From an uncultured Spirochaetaceae bacterium (GTDB taxonomy: Bacteria > Spirochaetota > Spirochaetia > Sphaerochaetales > Sphaerochaetaceae): a DNA stretch of 64,000 nt. Below are positions 52,406 through 60,554 of the stretch, piece by piece. The notes under the pieces were generated by a model. The model worked only from the letters and a program-made list of their open reading frames with translations, was not told the DNA's origin and made no database searches. The stretch lies in the NCBI GenBank assembly GCA_944392965.1, contig CALXYM010000001.1, forward strand, positions 186,001 through 250,000, read 5' to 3'. Within the stretch, counting starts at the first letter, position 1; each line of letters starts with the position of its first letter. Position numbers and translations under genes: made by a program.

Positions 52406-53651
52406 TGTTCCACTCCTTTTTCACACTCTCAAGAAGTGTGAAGAATGTCGGGAATGTGACATCCACATTCCTTGTATCATCAATCTCTACTCCTCTTACC
52501 ATAAGAGAAAATATGGATAGGGCCATTATGATCCTGTGATCTCCGTATCCTTTGACATTTCCTCCATGGAGTATTGCCCCTGCATGGATCATGAGCCCAT
52601 CCTCCTCTTCCTCTATATTGGCACCAAGAGCTGTCAACTCATCGTGCATCGCACTTATCCTGTCAGTCTCTTTTATCCTGGCCTGTGGAACGTTTGTGAA
52701 ATGTACGTCGCTCTTAGCAAAGACGGCGAGAGTAGAAAGTATGGGAAGCGCATCCGGGATATCGTTTAGATCAAAAGTTCCACCTTTTAATTCATCTGGG
52801 CCTTTTACTTTCACACCATCTGTTACCCATTCAACCTTGCATCCCATCTCCTTTAGTACCTCAAGGACCCTCTTATCTCCCTGTGGATCATTTCTGTCAA
52901 GGCCAAGTACTGTGATGCTCTTTCCTGTCATTGCGGCAAGTGCAAAGAAGAATGAAGCAGAAGAGAAATCTCCAGAGACTGTGAACACTCCTGGTTTGAA
53001 AGCCTGCATACCCTTTACTTTGCTCTTAAGATAGTCTGTTGATATCTCATAATCGATTTCTTGCCTATCAAGCCATGAAAGGGTTATTGAGACATATGGT
53101 TTCTCGTAGAGCAGGGGACATTCGATTTCCACATCAGCTTCTGCGAGCACAGCTGCGAGCAGGAGGCTTGATAGATACTGGCTTGTCCTGCATTCAATTA
53201 CTGCTTTCCCTCCTTTTAGAGGACCTTTTATTGTCACAGGAAGAAATCCATTGTTATCCTTTATGTCCGCACCAAGAGAACGGTAGGCGTTTACGAGGGG
53301 GCCTATGGGCCTGTTTGAGAGGCTTTCATCCCCTTTTATCGTAATTTCCTTGCCCAGTGATGCAGCAAGTCCTAGAAGGAGATATGTTCCCGTTCCACTG
53401 TTACCAAGGTCCAGTATCGCTTTTTCAAAACCGGTACCCAGTTTCCTCGAATCAACGGAGTACTCGCACTTTTCTTCGTCATAGACGATCTTTGCTCCAA
53501 GAGCCTTGAGGGCTGAGGCTGTCGATTCCGTATCCGAAGAGAGTAGTGGATTCTTTATTACACTTTCTCCCTTTGAGAATGCCGCTATAAGGAGGGCTCT
53601 TATCGTCTGGCTTTTTGAGCCAGGAATCCAGATTGTGGCGTTATCACTCAT
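52398..53651 (-). CDS. aroA: 3-phosphoshikimate 1-carboxyvinyltransferase
   Basis: EPSP synthase of the shikimate pathway, 417 residues. IPGSKSQTIRALLIAAFSKG is the phosphoenolpyruvate/shikimate-binding start, LGNSGTGTYLLLGLAA and CRTSQYLSSLLLAA follow, with the C-terminal GYGDHRIIMALSIF. No other aro gene is adjacent. First gene of a unit with the flavodoxin-like and MalY-type genes. Confidence 0.95.
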   Translation of the reverse strand: MSDNATIWIPGSKSQTIRALLIAAFSKGESVIKNPLLSSDTESTASALKALGAKIVYDEEKCEYSVDSRKLGTGFEKAILDLGNSGTGTYLLLGLAASLGKEITIKGDESLSNRPIGPLVNAYRSLGADIKDNNGFLPVTIKGPLKGGKAVIECRTSQYLSSLLLAAVLAEADVEIECPLLYEKPYVSITLSWLDRQEIDYEISTDYLKSKVKGMQAFKPGVFTVSGDFSSASFFFALAAMTGKSITVLGLDRNDPQGDKRVLEVLKEMGCKVEWVTDGVKVKGPDELKGGTFDLNDIPDALPILSTLAVFAKSDVHFTNVPQARIKETDRISAMHDELTALGANIEEEEDGLMIHAGAILHGGNVKGYGDHRIIMALSIFSLMVRGVEIDDTRNVDVTFPTFFTLLESVKKEWNNA

Positions 53652-53917
53652 AATGAATACGAATTTATCTTTTTTATGAGATTTTTTAAAGATTCATCCC
53701 TTTCAAGTGAACAAATTTGAGACTTGAAGAATTAAGAAGATAGAAAAGAAGCAGCTTGGAGGATAAGCCCTGTGTGGCTGTCCTCCTATTTTATTACGGT
53801 TTCGTATGGTTGTTTTCCTTCTGGTGAGAATAACAAAAAATAAATATAATCGAGGTATAAGGATTATCCATTTCCTTTTACTGTGTTTGAGGTTCATGAC
53901 TACATGAGGGTGCAACT
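53652..53917. other. Spacer between aroA and a TetR gene
   Basis: A 266-bp divergent spacer. It holds a 17-nt sequence (53716-53732) that recurs exactly at 8-24 of the window, and a terminator-like hairpin GGAGGA/TCCTCC (53758-53786) followed on the plus strand by TATTTTATTA. No gene precedes that hairpin on the plus strand, so it may end a short unannotated RNA or serve aroA as an attenuator. No coding sequence is seen. Confidence 0.45.
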
Positions 53918-54484
53918 ATGACTGACTTTACAAAGACAGCTCTTGCCATGGCTTTAGAAGATCTGCTTACGAAGAAGGCTCTATCGGAACTGACCGTAAA
54001 GGACATAACTGACAGAGCAGGGGTGAACAGGCAGACGTTTTATTACCATTTCAAGAACATTCATGATCTCCTTAAATGGGCGACGGAGATGGAGGTTGAA
54101 CAGATAATAAAAGAATGCAGGGAACGTAAACTTTCCTGGAAGGAATTCATATTGTTCCTGGCAGGAATCGTCAGGGCGGATAAGAAGATAATAGTAAACG
54201 CCTATAATTCCATTGACAGCAGGACGTTTCATTGTTTTGTTGATATCATGGTCTCACCCCTTGTCCGGGAGATGGTGGAGGCAAAGACTGCATCAAGGAC
54301 GATCAGCAGCGAGGATAAGGACGCGATCTTCCAATATCTTTTTAATTTCTTCCTTGGCAGTTTCTTCTCCTGGATAGATGGCGAAGATGGTCTGGATGAC
54401 AATATAGGGCTCCAAAAACGTATAGATTTTATTGAAATAGGGCTGGATGCCATCATAGCATCTACTGATGAAGGAAAAATTTAG
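53918..54484 (+). CDS. TetR-family regulator (DhaS-like)
   Basis: A 188-residue TetR-type protein. TKTALAMALEDLLTKKALSELTVKDITDRAGVNRQTFYYHFKNIHDLL is a very typical helix-turn-helix of the DhaS/TetR-C33 subgroup; the C-terminal domain is all-helical. GAGGG lies 9 nt before the ATG. Followed by an inverted repeat and then a radical SAM gene, possibly its target. Confidence 0.9.
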   Translation: MTDFTKTALAMALEDLLTKKALSELTVKDITDRAGVNRQTFYYHFKNIHDLLKWATEMEVEQIIKECRERKLSWKEFILFLAGIVRADKKIIVNAYNSIDSRTFHCFVDIMVSPLVREMVEAKTASRTISSEDKDAIFQYLFNFFLGSFFSWIDGEDGLDDNIGLQKRIDFIEIGLDAIIASTDEGKI

Positions 54485-54506
54485 ACAACCATGCCGATGT
54501 TGTCTA
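54483..54506 (+). repeat. Inverted repeat after TetR gene
   Basis: TAGACAAC/GTTGTCTA with CAT and ATG inside, overlapping the TetR stop codon. It could end the TetR transcript or be an operator for the radical SAM gene 65 nt downstream; the T run after it is weak, which favours the second. Confidence 0.45.
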
Positions 54507-54570
54507 TATTTAAAGAAAAAAGAGTCCGGTTTATTTTCGATTGTTTTTTCAAAGTGTTATATTTAACGGT

Positions 54571-55908
54571 ATGAATATAACAGACAATGCTAAGAAACTG
54601 GGGCTGAAAACAGCCCTCTCATATTTGGAGAAGGATCCAGAGAAAAACATACCGAAACTTATCGGTATGATTGAAAAGGTTGCTCCTAAAACCGTTCAGC
54701 TTGATACCATTAAGAAATATCTGACGGATAAGGATAACAACTGGAACATCCTCGTAAAGAGTCTGTATACCGATATCGATGACGATGTGAGGAAGACTCT
54801 TTTCACAAACTTCATCGTCAATGCCTTCTACGGATGGAAGCTCAAACATGATGAGCTGATGCAGAAATATAACTGCAACATTCCTTGGACGATGCTCATC
54901 GACCCGACGAGCGCCTGTAATCTCCATTGCACGGGATGCTGGGCTGCCGAGTACGGTAATAAGCTCAATCTATCTTTTGAAGAGCTTGACAGTATAATTA
55001 CCCAGGGAAAGGAGCTTGGAATGAACTTCTTCCTCTTCTCCGGTGGCGAGCCGCTTGTAAGGAAGAATGACATCATCAGACTTTGTGAGAAGCATAATGA
55101 TTCCGTATTCTCCGCGTTTACAAACGGAACTCTTATTGATGAGGAATTCGCATCAGAAATGCTCCGTGTGAAGAATTTCGTGCCAGCAATCAGTGTCGAG
55201 GGCTTTGAAAAAGCTACTGATTTCAGAAGAGGGGAGGGAACATTCTCTAAGGTCGTCAATGCCATGAGGATTCTCAAGGCCCATAAGCTTCCATTCGGAA
55301 TCTCTTGCTGTTACACCAGTAAGAACGTCGATGTCATCGGAAGTGATGAGTATTTCGACTGGATGATTGAAATGGGGGCAAAATTCTGCTGGCTATTCAC
55401 ATTTATGCCTGTCGGAGTCGGTTCTCCAACGGAACTCATGGTTACAGCAGAACAGAGAAAGAAGATGTACGAGACCATAAGGGAATTCAGGAAGACCAAG
55501 CCGATCTGGACAATGGATTTCTGGAATGACGGAGAGTACGTTGAGGGATGCGTCGCAGGTGGAAGATATTACCTGCATATAAATGCGAATGGAGATATGG
55601 AACCATGTGCGTTCATCCACTATTCAGACAGCAATATAAGGGAAAAGACCCTGCTGCAGGCTCTGCAGTCTCCGCTCTTCCAGTCCTATAAGGCACATCA
55701 GCCTTATAATAGGAATCATCTCAGGCCATGTCCCCTCCTTGATAACTATGGAAAACTTGCAGAAGTCGTCAAGGAAAGCGGAGCTTATTCAACCGATCTT
55801 GAGAACAAGGAGGATGTTGATGAGCTTTGTGAGAAGTGTCATGAAAAGGCTGATAAGTGGGCTCCTGTTGCTGATGATCTTTGGCATAAGAGCCATCCGG
55901 GGGCATAA
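54571..55908 (+). CDS. Radical SAM/SPASM protein of unknown function
   Basis: Radical SAM enzyme of 445 residues. The cluster motif is CNLHCTGCW (CX3CX2C) preceded by IDPTSA; FLFSGGEPLVRK follows. A C-terminal SPASM-like region has GCVAGGRYYLHINANGDMEPC and later CPLLDN and CEKCHEKAD. Family members are frequent in gut anaerobes, but their substrate is unknown. The N-terminal roughly 100 residues before the cluster are helical. TATATT lies 7 nt before the ATG and no ribosome-binding site is present, so the mRNA may be leaderless. No precursor peptide was found next to it. Confidence 0.85.
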   Translation: MNITDNAKKLGLKTALSYLEKDPEKNIPKLIGMIEKVAPKTVQLDTIKKYLTDKDNNWNILVKSLYTDIDDDVRKTLFTNFIVNAFYGWKLKHDELMQKYNCNIPWTMLIDPTSACNLHCTGCWAAEYGNKLNLSFEELDSIITQGKELGMNFFLFSGGEPLVRKNDIIRLCEKHNDSVFSAFTNGTLIDEEFASEMLRVKNFVPAISVEGFEKATDFRRGEGTFSKVVNAMRILKAHKLPFGISCCYTSKNVDVIGSDEYFDWMIEMGAKFCWLFTFMPVGVGSPTELMVTAEQRKKMYETIREFRKTKPIWTMDFWNDGEYVEGCVAGGRYYLHINANGDMEPCAFIHYSDSNIREKTLLQALQSPLFQSYKAHQPYNRNHLRPCPLLDNYGKLAEVVKESGAYSTDLENKEDVDELCEKCHEKADKWAPVADDLWHKSHPGA

Positions 55909-55951
55909 TCAGGTATTATCCTGATCAGAAATAGAGAAAGTAAGTAGTTTT

Positions 55952-55993
55952 ACAGAGCGGTGGAGCATTTTTGCTTTGCCGTTCTGTTTTTTT
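55952..55993 (+). terminator. Terminator after the radical SAM gene
   Basis: Nine-base-pair stem ACAGAGCGG/CCGTTCTGT (one G-U pair), inner AGCA/TGCT pairing, then seven T residues. It lies 43 nt after the stop. Confidence 0.8.
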
Positions 55994-56208
55994 GCATTCC
56001 CTGTGGATTCCATACTCTTAAAAACCTTCATTTGTTCCATCCGCCACATGTATAATATTACTATAGGAGATGAATAATGTAGCCACGTCACTGAAAATGG
56101 TTATTGATACTGTTTGGGAAATAAGGGCGTTCCATTCCTGTGTCTTTTGAATACGGTGGAAACAAGTGTATATGTGGATGAGATGCTGTCCATAAAGGGG
56201 AATACAGA
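55994..56208. other. Spacer before a CPBP protease gene
   Basis: A 215-bp spacer. A TATAAT at 56051-56056 is a likely -10 box without a convincing -35. A 26-codon frame from 56072 has no proper ribosome-binding site and I do not call it. Otherwise nothing is seen. Confidence 0.4.
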
Positions 56209-56946
56209 ATGATGAAGTTATATAATAAAAGCGAGCTAGCCTTTACTCTGATCGCTATAGCAGTTTATTGCGTGTTGCAATCCATGGCAAATCCAATGAA
56301 TCAAATTACAGGCATTGACTACTCCATGAGTGCTGTTTTCTGTGTTTCTCAAGCTGTTCTCCTTCTGTGCTTTATCATGAAAAACCATTTGTCTCAAGAT
56401 TACGGGCTTTGCAGATCTTCCATTCCATCTAAATGTTTTCTTTATTATCTTCCTCTGGCTGTTTTGATAACGAGGAACTTCTGGAATGGAGTGGCATTTA
56501 ATTTTACATTGACTGAAACTATCTGCTATGTCATCTATATGATCTCTGTTGGATTTATTGAAGAAGTGCTTTTCAGAGGCTTCTTATTTAAAGCGATTGT
56601 GAAAGACAGCGTAAGGATGGCATCTGTCATCTCGAGTGTTACATTTGGATTGGGACATTTTCTGAACCTGATCAATGGCAGTGGAATGGGAATGGCAGAA
56701 AACCTATTCCAGATTACAGGAGCCATCGCAATTGGTTTCCTCTTTGTCATCCTTTATTATCGGGGAGGGAGCCTATTACCATGCATTATTACCCATTCTC
56801 TGATAAATATAACGGATGCTTTCTCAGATAATTCTGGTCTGACAGTGGGAAAGAGCATTGTTTTTCAGTTAATACTGCTTTTCGTTACTGTTGCTTACGC
56901 TTTTATTCTTACAAGGACTCTTCCTGAAAAACGGCAGGATGCATAG
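56209..56946 (+). CDS. CPBP-family intramembrane metalloprotease
   Basis: Membrane protease-like protein of 245 residues with about seven segments. The active-site block is EEVLFRG (EExxxR); TFGLGHFLNL and CIITHSLINIT give the further His and Asn/His metal-site motifs, in the usual order for CAAX-processing/bacteriocin-immunity relatives. It stands alone between two transcription units. Confidence 0.88.
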   Translation: MMKLYNKSELAFTLIAIAVYCVLQSMANPMNQITGIDYSMSAVFCVSQAVLLLCFIMKNHLSQDYGLCRSSIPSKCFLYYLPLAVLITRNFWNGVAFNFTLTETICYVIYMISVGFIEEVLFRGFLFKAIVKDSVRMASVISSVTFGLGHFLNLINGSGMGMAENLFQITGAIAIGFLFVILYYRGGSLLPCIITHSLINITDAFSDNSGLTVGKSIVFQLILLFVTVAYAFILTRTLPEKRQDA

Positions 56947-57003
56947 CTCTCGGAATGTCGTTATTGAACTGTTCCGTATTTTTTCTGAAAATTACATATT
57001 TTG

Positions 57004-57046
57004 AATATATGTCATAATTGACATATATTTGAGAATCTGTCATAAA
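57004..57046 (+). promoter_or_regulatory. Promoter with long palindrome before the SCP2-like gene
   Basis: AATATATGTCA/TGACATATATT (11-bp arms, 4-nt spacer, 57004-57029) is a perfect palindrome that covers a TTGACA -35 box (57018-57023). CATAAA at 57041-57046, 17 nt later, is the likely -10; it ends 7 nt before the ATG, so transcription would be leaderless and a bound regulator would block the -35. Confidence 0.5.
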
Positions 57047-57053
57047 AATTGAT

Positions 57054-57530
57054 ATGAAAGCATTCTTGAAAACGACAGTGTGCAGTGTGGTTCTGCATGT
57101 GTTATATAGGGCATTGAAGGTTCTTGTCAGGAAGGATAGCCGCATTAGGCATGAATTTTCCTCTTTTAAAGATGGCTTTACCATCCGCATCACCCTCTCT
57201 ACAGAAGGTCCGTCCGTCGTAATGCGTAAGGAGGCGGGGCGTCTTTCGTGGATCAAGGAAGCGGAAGGGGAGGATCTGGAACTTAAATTCAAGAGTATTG
57301 ATTCTGCTTTCCTTGTCTTTACCGGAATGATGGGGATAAGCCGTGCATATGCCGAGCACAGGATCACCGTCAAGGGTGATATCGCGGATGTGATGACGCT
57401 TGTGCGCATGATAGACATCGCTGAGGCATATCTCTTTCCTCGTATAATGTCCAAAAGGGTTCTAAGAGCGGTTCCAAGCAAGGAAAGAAGCTCTTTAAGT
57501 GTCTATAGAATGGTTTTGTTAGGATTTTGA
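57054..57530 (+). CDS. SCP2-like sterol-carrier-domain protein
   Basis: A 158-residue protein whose middle (DLELKFKSIDSAFLVFTGMMGISRAYAEHRITVKGDIADVMTLVRMIDIAEAYLFP) looks like the SCP2 lipid-binding fold as found in bacterial companions of Fe-dependent alcohol dehydrogenases. The N-terminal segment (KTTVCSVVLHVLYRALKVLV) may be a membrane-associated helix. Its stop shares a nucleotide with the start of the Fe-ADH gene, so the two proteins are probably used together, perhaps on a hydrophobic aldehyde or alcohol. The SCP2 call is by pattern only. Confidence 0.65.
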   Translation: MKAFLKTTVCSVVLHVLYRALKVLVRKDSRIRHEFSSFKDGFTIRITLSTEGPSVVMRKEAGRLSWIKEAEGEDLELKFKSIDSAFLVFTGMMGISRAYAEHRITVKGDIADVMTLVRMIDIAEAYLFPRIMSKRVLRAVPSKERSSLSVYRMVLLGF

Positions 57531-58720
57531 TGATGTATGTACCTTCATATTTTGAGTTTGTGAATTCTGCGAAGCTCCTTTCGGGAGATTACGCGCTTGA
57601 GAACATTGCATCAGAGATGAACCTCCTTGGTTCTGTCCGTCCGATCATCCTGTCGGATGCGACTCTGGAGAAGATAGGTTCTGTGAAACTTTTGACGGAT
57701 GCTCTGGCAAAAGGTGGTATGCGTCCTTCTTCTGTTTATACCGATATCCCGCTTGACAGCTCGATAGAGAAAGTGAACGAGATAGCGGTGATTTACAGGG
57801 AGAGGAACGCAGACGGCATCATAGCCCTTGGAGGTGGTTCCGTAATAGATACGGCGAAAGGGCTCAGGATGCTTATCAGCCAGGGAGGAAGGGATATAAT
57901 GCGCTACGTCGGTTCGGAGATGCTCAATAAGGGGCAGAACGTCCCCTTTGCCGCGATTCCAACCACGAGCGGAACCGGGAGCGAGGCTACTGGGGTTGCG
58001 GTGATCAAAGACGGGGAGAGGAAGGTAAAACTTGAGTTCATCTCATCCTTCCTCCTCCCTGACATCGCAGTTCTGGATGTCCGTGTACTTGAATCCATGC
58101 CACCTCGTATCACGGCTCTTACAGGTCTTGATGCTCTTACCCATGCGATTGAGGCCTATTCTTGTCTGCAGAAGAATCCCATAAGCCAGTGCTATGCGAT
58201 CTCTGCGATAAAACTCATAATGGCGAATCTTGAACAGGCTCTGAGAAAACCGAAGGATAAAAAGGCCCGTATATCAATGGCTATTGCATCCTATATCGCG
58301 GGGGCTGCATTCTCTAACAGCATGGTAGGTATCGTACATGCGATAGGCCATAGCGTTGGAGGAGTCTGTTCTGTTGCCCATGGCGAGGCTATGACGATCC
58401 TTCTGCCTGTATGCATGCGCTATAACAGAGATTACGCGAAAGAAGATTACTCTGAGCTTTTGCTATATCTTTCTTCCCCTGATGTGTACGCATCAACGGA
58501 TGCCGCGGCAAGAGCTGATAAGGCGATAGCAGTTGTGGAGGATTTTATAGCAAAGATAAAGGAAAGTGCTCCAATTGCAACAAGACTGAGTGAGCGTGGA
58601 GTGATGAAAAGTGATTTTGAAGAGATTGCCATTCGTGCGATGAATGATGGGGCGCTCATCGTCAATCCCCGCAATGCTGATAAGGATGATATCCTCAAAA
58701 TCCTCGATGAGGCATTCTAA
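57530..58720 (+). CDS. Iron-containing alcohol dehydrogenase
   Basis: Group III (Fe-type) alcohol dehydrogenase, 396 residues. IIALGGGSVIDTAKGLRML binds NAD(P); IPTTSGTGSEATGVAVI and the metal-binding Asp/His set in GLDALTHAIEAYS and IVHAIGHSVGGVCSVAHGEAM are complete. AGGA at 57521-57524 precedes the ATG at 57530, which overlaps the stop of the SCP2-like gene. Substrate is not evident. Confidence 0.93.
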   Translation: MMYVPSYFEFVNSAKLLSGDYALENIASEMNLLGSVRPIILSDATLEKIGSVKLLTDALAKGGMRPSSVYTDIPLDSSIEKVNEIAVIYRERNADGIIALGGGSVIDTAKGLRMLISQGGRDIMRYVGSEMLNKGQNVPFAAIPTTSGTGSEATGVAVIKDGERKVKLEFISSFLLPDIAVLDVRVLESMPPRITALTGLDALTHAIEAYSCLQKNPISQCYAISAIKLIMANLEQALRKPKDKKARISMAIASYIAGAAFSNSMVGIVHAIGHSVGGVCSVAHGEAMTILLPVCMRYNRDYAKEDYSELLLYLSSPDVYASTDAAARADKAIAVVEDFIAKIKESAPIATRLSERGVMKSDFEEIAIRAMNDGALIVNPRNADKDDILKILDEAF

Positions 58721-58757
58721 TAAGTTTTATATATCTAACTAAAATGATTTACCGGTC

Positions 58758-58792
58758 TCCTGTTCCTTTTTCTTTCTGGAACAGGATTTTTG
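58758..58792 (+). terminator. Terminator after Fe-ADH
   Basis: Perfect stem TCCTGTTCC/GGAACAGGA with an 11-nt loop followed by TTTTTGTTTT. Confidence 0.88.
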
Positions 58793-58856
58793 TTTTCATA
58801 TAATTCATTATAAGAAAAGAATAAAATAGAAAAATTAAAAATTTTTGAAAAAGTAC

Positions 58857-59000
58857 TTGAACTCGAGGGTACCTTAGTGTACTATTATGTTAGCTTAAAC
58901 AAACATATATCTCCCTCTTTTTAGTTCCTTGTTGGTTAAGCTTGATTGTGGTACGAGAACTCCTTTGTAAGCCATTGCACTCTCGTGCCACAATTTTTTT
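58857..59000 (+). ncRNA. Candidate small RNA
   Basis: In a gene-free interval a promoter (TTGAAC 58857-58862, 17-nt spacer, TACTAT 58880-58885) is followed by a very strong intrinsic terminator: TTGTGGTACGAGA/TCTCGTGCCACAA (58946-58958 and 58981-58993, 13 bp with one wobble) then seven T residues. A transcript of about 110 nt would run from near 58892 to 59000. It opens with an unpaired-looking stretch holding CTCCCTC (about 58911-58917), complementary to ribosome-binding sites, a common feature of bacterial regulatory RNAs. No coding frame with a start is apparent. Confidence 0.5.
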
Positions 59001-59004
59001 GTGA

Positions 59005-59026
59005 ATAAAAACGCCTCATCTGAGGC
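59005..59026 (-). terminator. Terminator of the GlnQ-type ATPase gene
   Basis: GCCTC/GAGGC stem with ATCT loop (59013-59026), followed on the minus strand by TTTTTAT. It lies 9 bp after the ATPase stop. Confidence 0.75.
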
Positions 59027-59034
59027 ACTTTGTT

Positions 59035-59778
59035 TTAAAGAATATGATCTAAGAAGCTCTTTGTTCTCTCGTTTTTCGGATTCGTGAAGAGCTCTTCAGG
59101 GCTTCCTTCCTCGATTATCTCGCCTGCATCCATGAAGATCACCTTGTCTGCAGCTGCTCTGGCAAAACCCATTTCGTGCGTTACAAGAAGCATCGTCATT
59201 CCGTCCTTTGCAAGGGAAAGCATTACATCCAATACTTCCTTTATCATCTCCGGATCTAACGCGCTTGTCGGCTCGTCGAAAAGCATCGCCTTTGGCTGCA
59301 TTGCCAATGCCCTTGCGATTGCCACCCTCTGCTGCTGTCCTCCAGACAGCATGTTTGGATGCGCTTTTGCTTTCTCTGCGAGTCCAACCCTGTCCAAAAG
59401 CTCCATGCCGAGCTTCTCAGCCTCCCTCTTTCCCATGTTCCTTACCCTTCTCGGTCCTATTGTGACATTATCAAGGACGGTAAGATGAGGAAAGAGGTTG
59501 TATGACTGGAATACCATCCCGACCTCTTCTCTTATCTTTCTTATATCAGTCTTTGGGTCTGTAATGTCCACGCCGTCTATGTATATGTGTCCGCTGGTGA
59601 CGCTTTCCAGTTTGTTTATGGTTCTCAAAAGCGTAGACTTACCGCTTCCAGAAGGACCGATTATCACAACAACTTCTCCATCATTGACGGTAAGGGATGC
59701 GTTTTTCACCGCATGTACCGTATTGTTCCCGCTACTATCATAATCCTTATAAAGGTTCTTTATCTCTATCTTCGCCAT
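59035..59778 (-). CDS. Orphan amino-acid ABC transporter ATPase (GlnQ type)
   Basis: GlnQ/HisP-type ATPase, 247 residues. Walker [10 protein letters not shown], signature [15 protein letters not shown], Walker [15 protein letters not shown]-loop LLVTHEM. It is highly similar in layout to the ATPase at 8753-9505, but no permease or binding protein is adjacent: downstream is a terminator, upstream a spacer and an outer-membrane protein gene. It presumably serves a transporter encoded elsewhere. Confidence 0.93.
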   Translation of the reverse strand: MAKIEIKNLYKDYDSSGNNTVHAVKNASLTVNDGEVVVIIGPSGSGKSTLLRTINKLESVTSGHIYIDGVDITDPKTDIRKIREEVGMVFQSYNLFPHLTVLDNVTIGPRRVRNMGKREAEKLGMELLDRVGLAEKAKAHPNMLSGGQQQRVAIARALAMQPKAMLFDEPTSALDPEMIKEVLDVMLSLAKDGMTMLLVTHEMGFARAAADKVIFMDAGEIIEEGSPEELFTNPKNERTKSFLDHIL

Positions 59779-59859
59779 TATGTTCCTCTATGATTTATTC
59801 CTTTCTCGAGTAACAGAAAAAGAATAATCAAATAATGCGGTAACGTAAAGTTGAAGGAT

Positions 59860-60501
59860 TTAGAAGGTGAAAGCCGCTCCTATGAAAGGTTCCACATGAT
59901 AAAGCATCACACCTCCTCCTGCACCTCCTGTATGGCTTGGATCTCTCTCATCGTGCCATGAATAGGCTAGGGGGAAGAATGGATTTAGTGTCGCAGAAAT
60001 GCCCGCACGGAGTGCCAAGTGAGTATTGAAGCTGTAAAGAAGGGAAAGGGAGGCGAACATATCCATGAAATCGAATGTAATCCCTTTTATAGAATGTCCT
60101 TCATCTTTTGCATTTATCCAGCCATACTGCATTGCATAACCGACGGAGAGATCAAGCATCCAATCTTCATTGAATTCAATTCCTATCGCTGTTGCCACAT
60201 ATGGTGTGATCGCATAGTCATACAGGTATTCTCCCTCAGGCATCTCCCGCATCATCGGAAATGCCGCTCCAAGACCGAATTGTATTCCATATAGGAAAGA
60301 GCCGAGGTTAGCATAAAGCCCGACATCAAGGTTTATCTCCGCTCCGAATTCTGAATACTCCTTTCCAATGTTCTCCTCGCCTGTCCAGAGGATGTTACCT
60401 CCGTCAAAATACGGGGCTATGCTTATGCTTATATAATTTCTTGAATATGCTGAAGTGATGGCGGTTATCGCAATTAAACCGATAAGCAGAATTTTTTTCA
60501 T
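59860..60501 (-). CDS. Outer-membrane beta-barrel protein
   Basis: Exported protein of 213 residues. The signal peptide (MKKILLIGLIAITAITSAYS) precedes about eight amphipathic strands, for example ISISIAPYFDGGNILW and SFLYGIQFGLGAAF, and the chain ends in GAAFTF with a terminal Phe, the outer-membrane insertion signature. The family is not recognised. It is preceded by its own spacer and probably transcribed alone. Confidence 0.75.
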   Translation of the reverse strand: MKKILLIGLIAITAITSAYSRNYISISIAPYFDGGNILWTGEENIGKEYSEFGAEINLDVGLYANLGSFLYGIQFGLGAAFPMMREMPEGEYLYDYAITPYVATAIGIEFNEDWMLDLSVGYAMQYGWINAKDEGHSIKGITFDFMDMFASLSLLYSFNTHLALRAGISATLNPFFPLAYSWHDERDPSHTGGAGGGVMLYHVEPFIGAAFTF

Positions 60502-60554
60502 AAATCCCCTCCGTTTATTTAATTGTAAGAGGGGATCTGGAATAACGTAAAGTT

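Noticed and set aside
56072-56152. 26-codon frame before the CPBP protease gene
   Set aside because: The purine-rich stretch lies too close to the ATG to serve as a ribosome-binding site, and the peptide has no notable composition.
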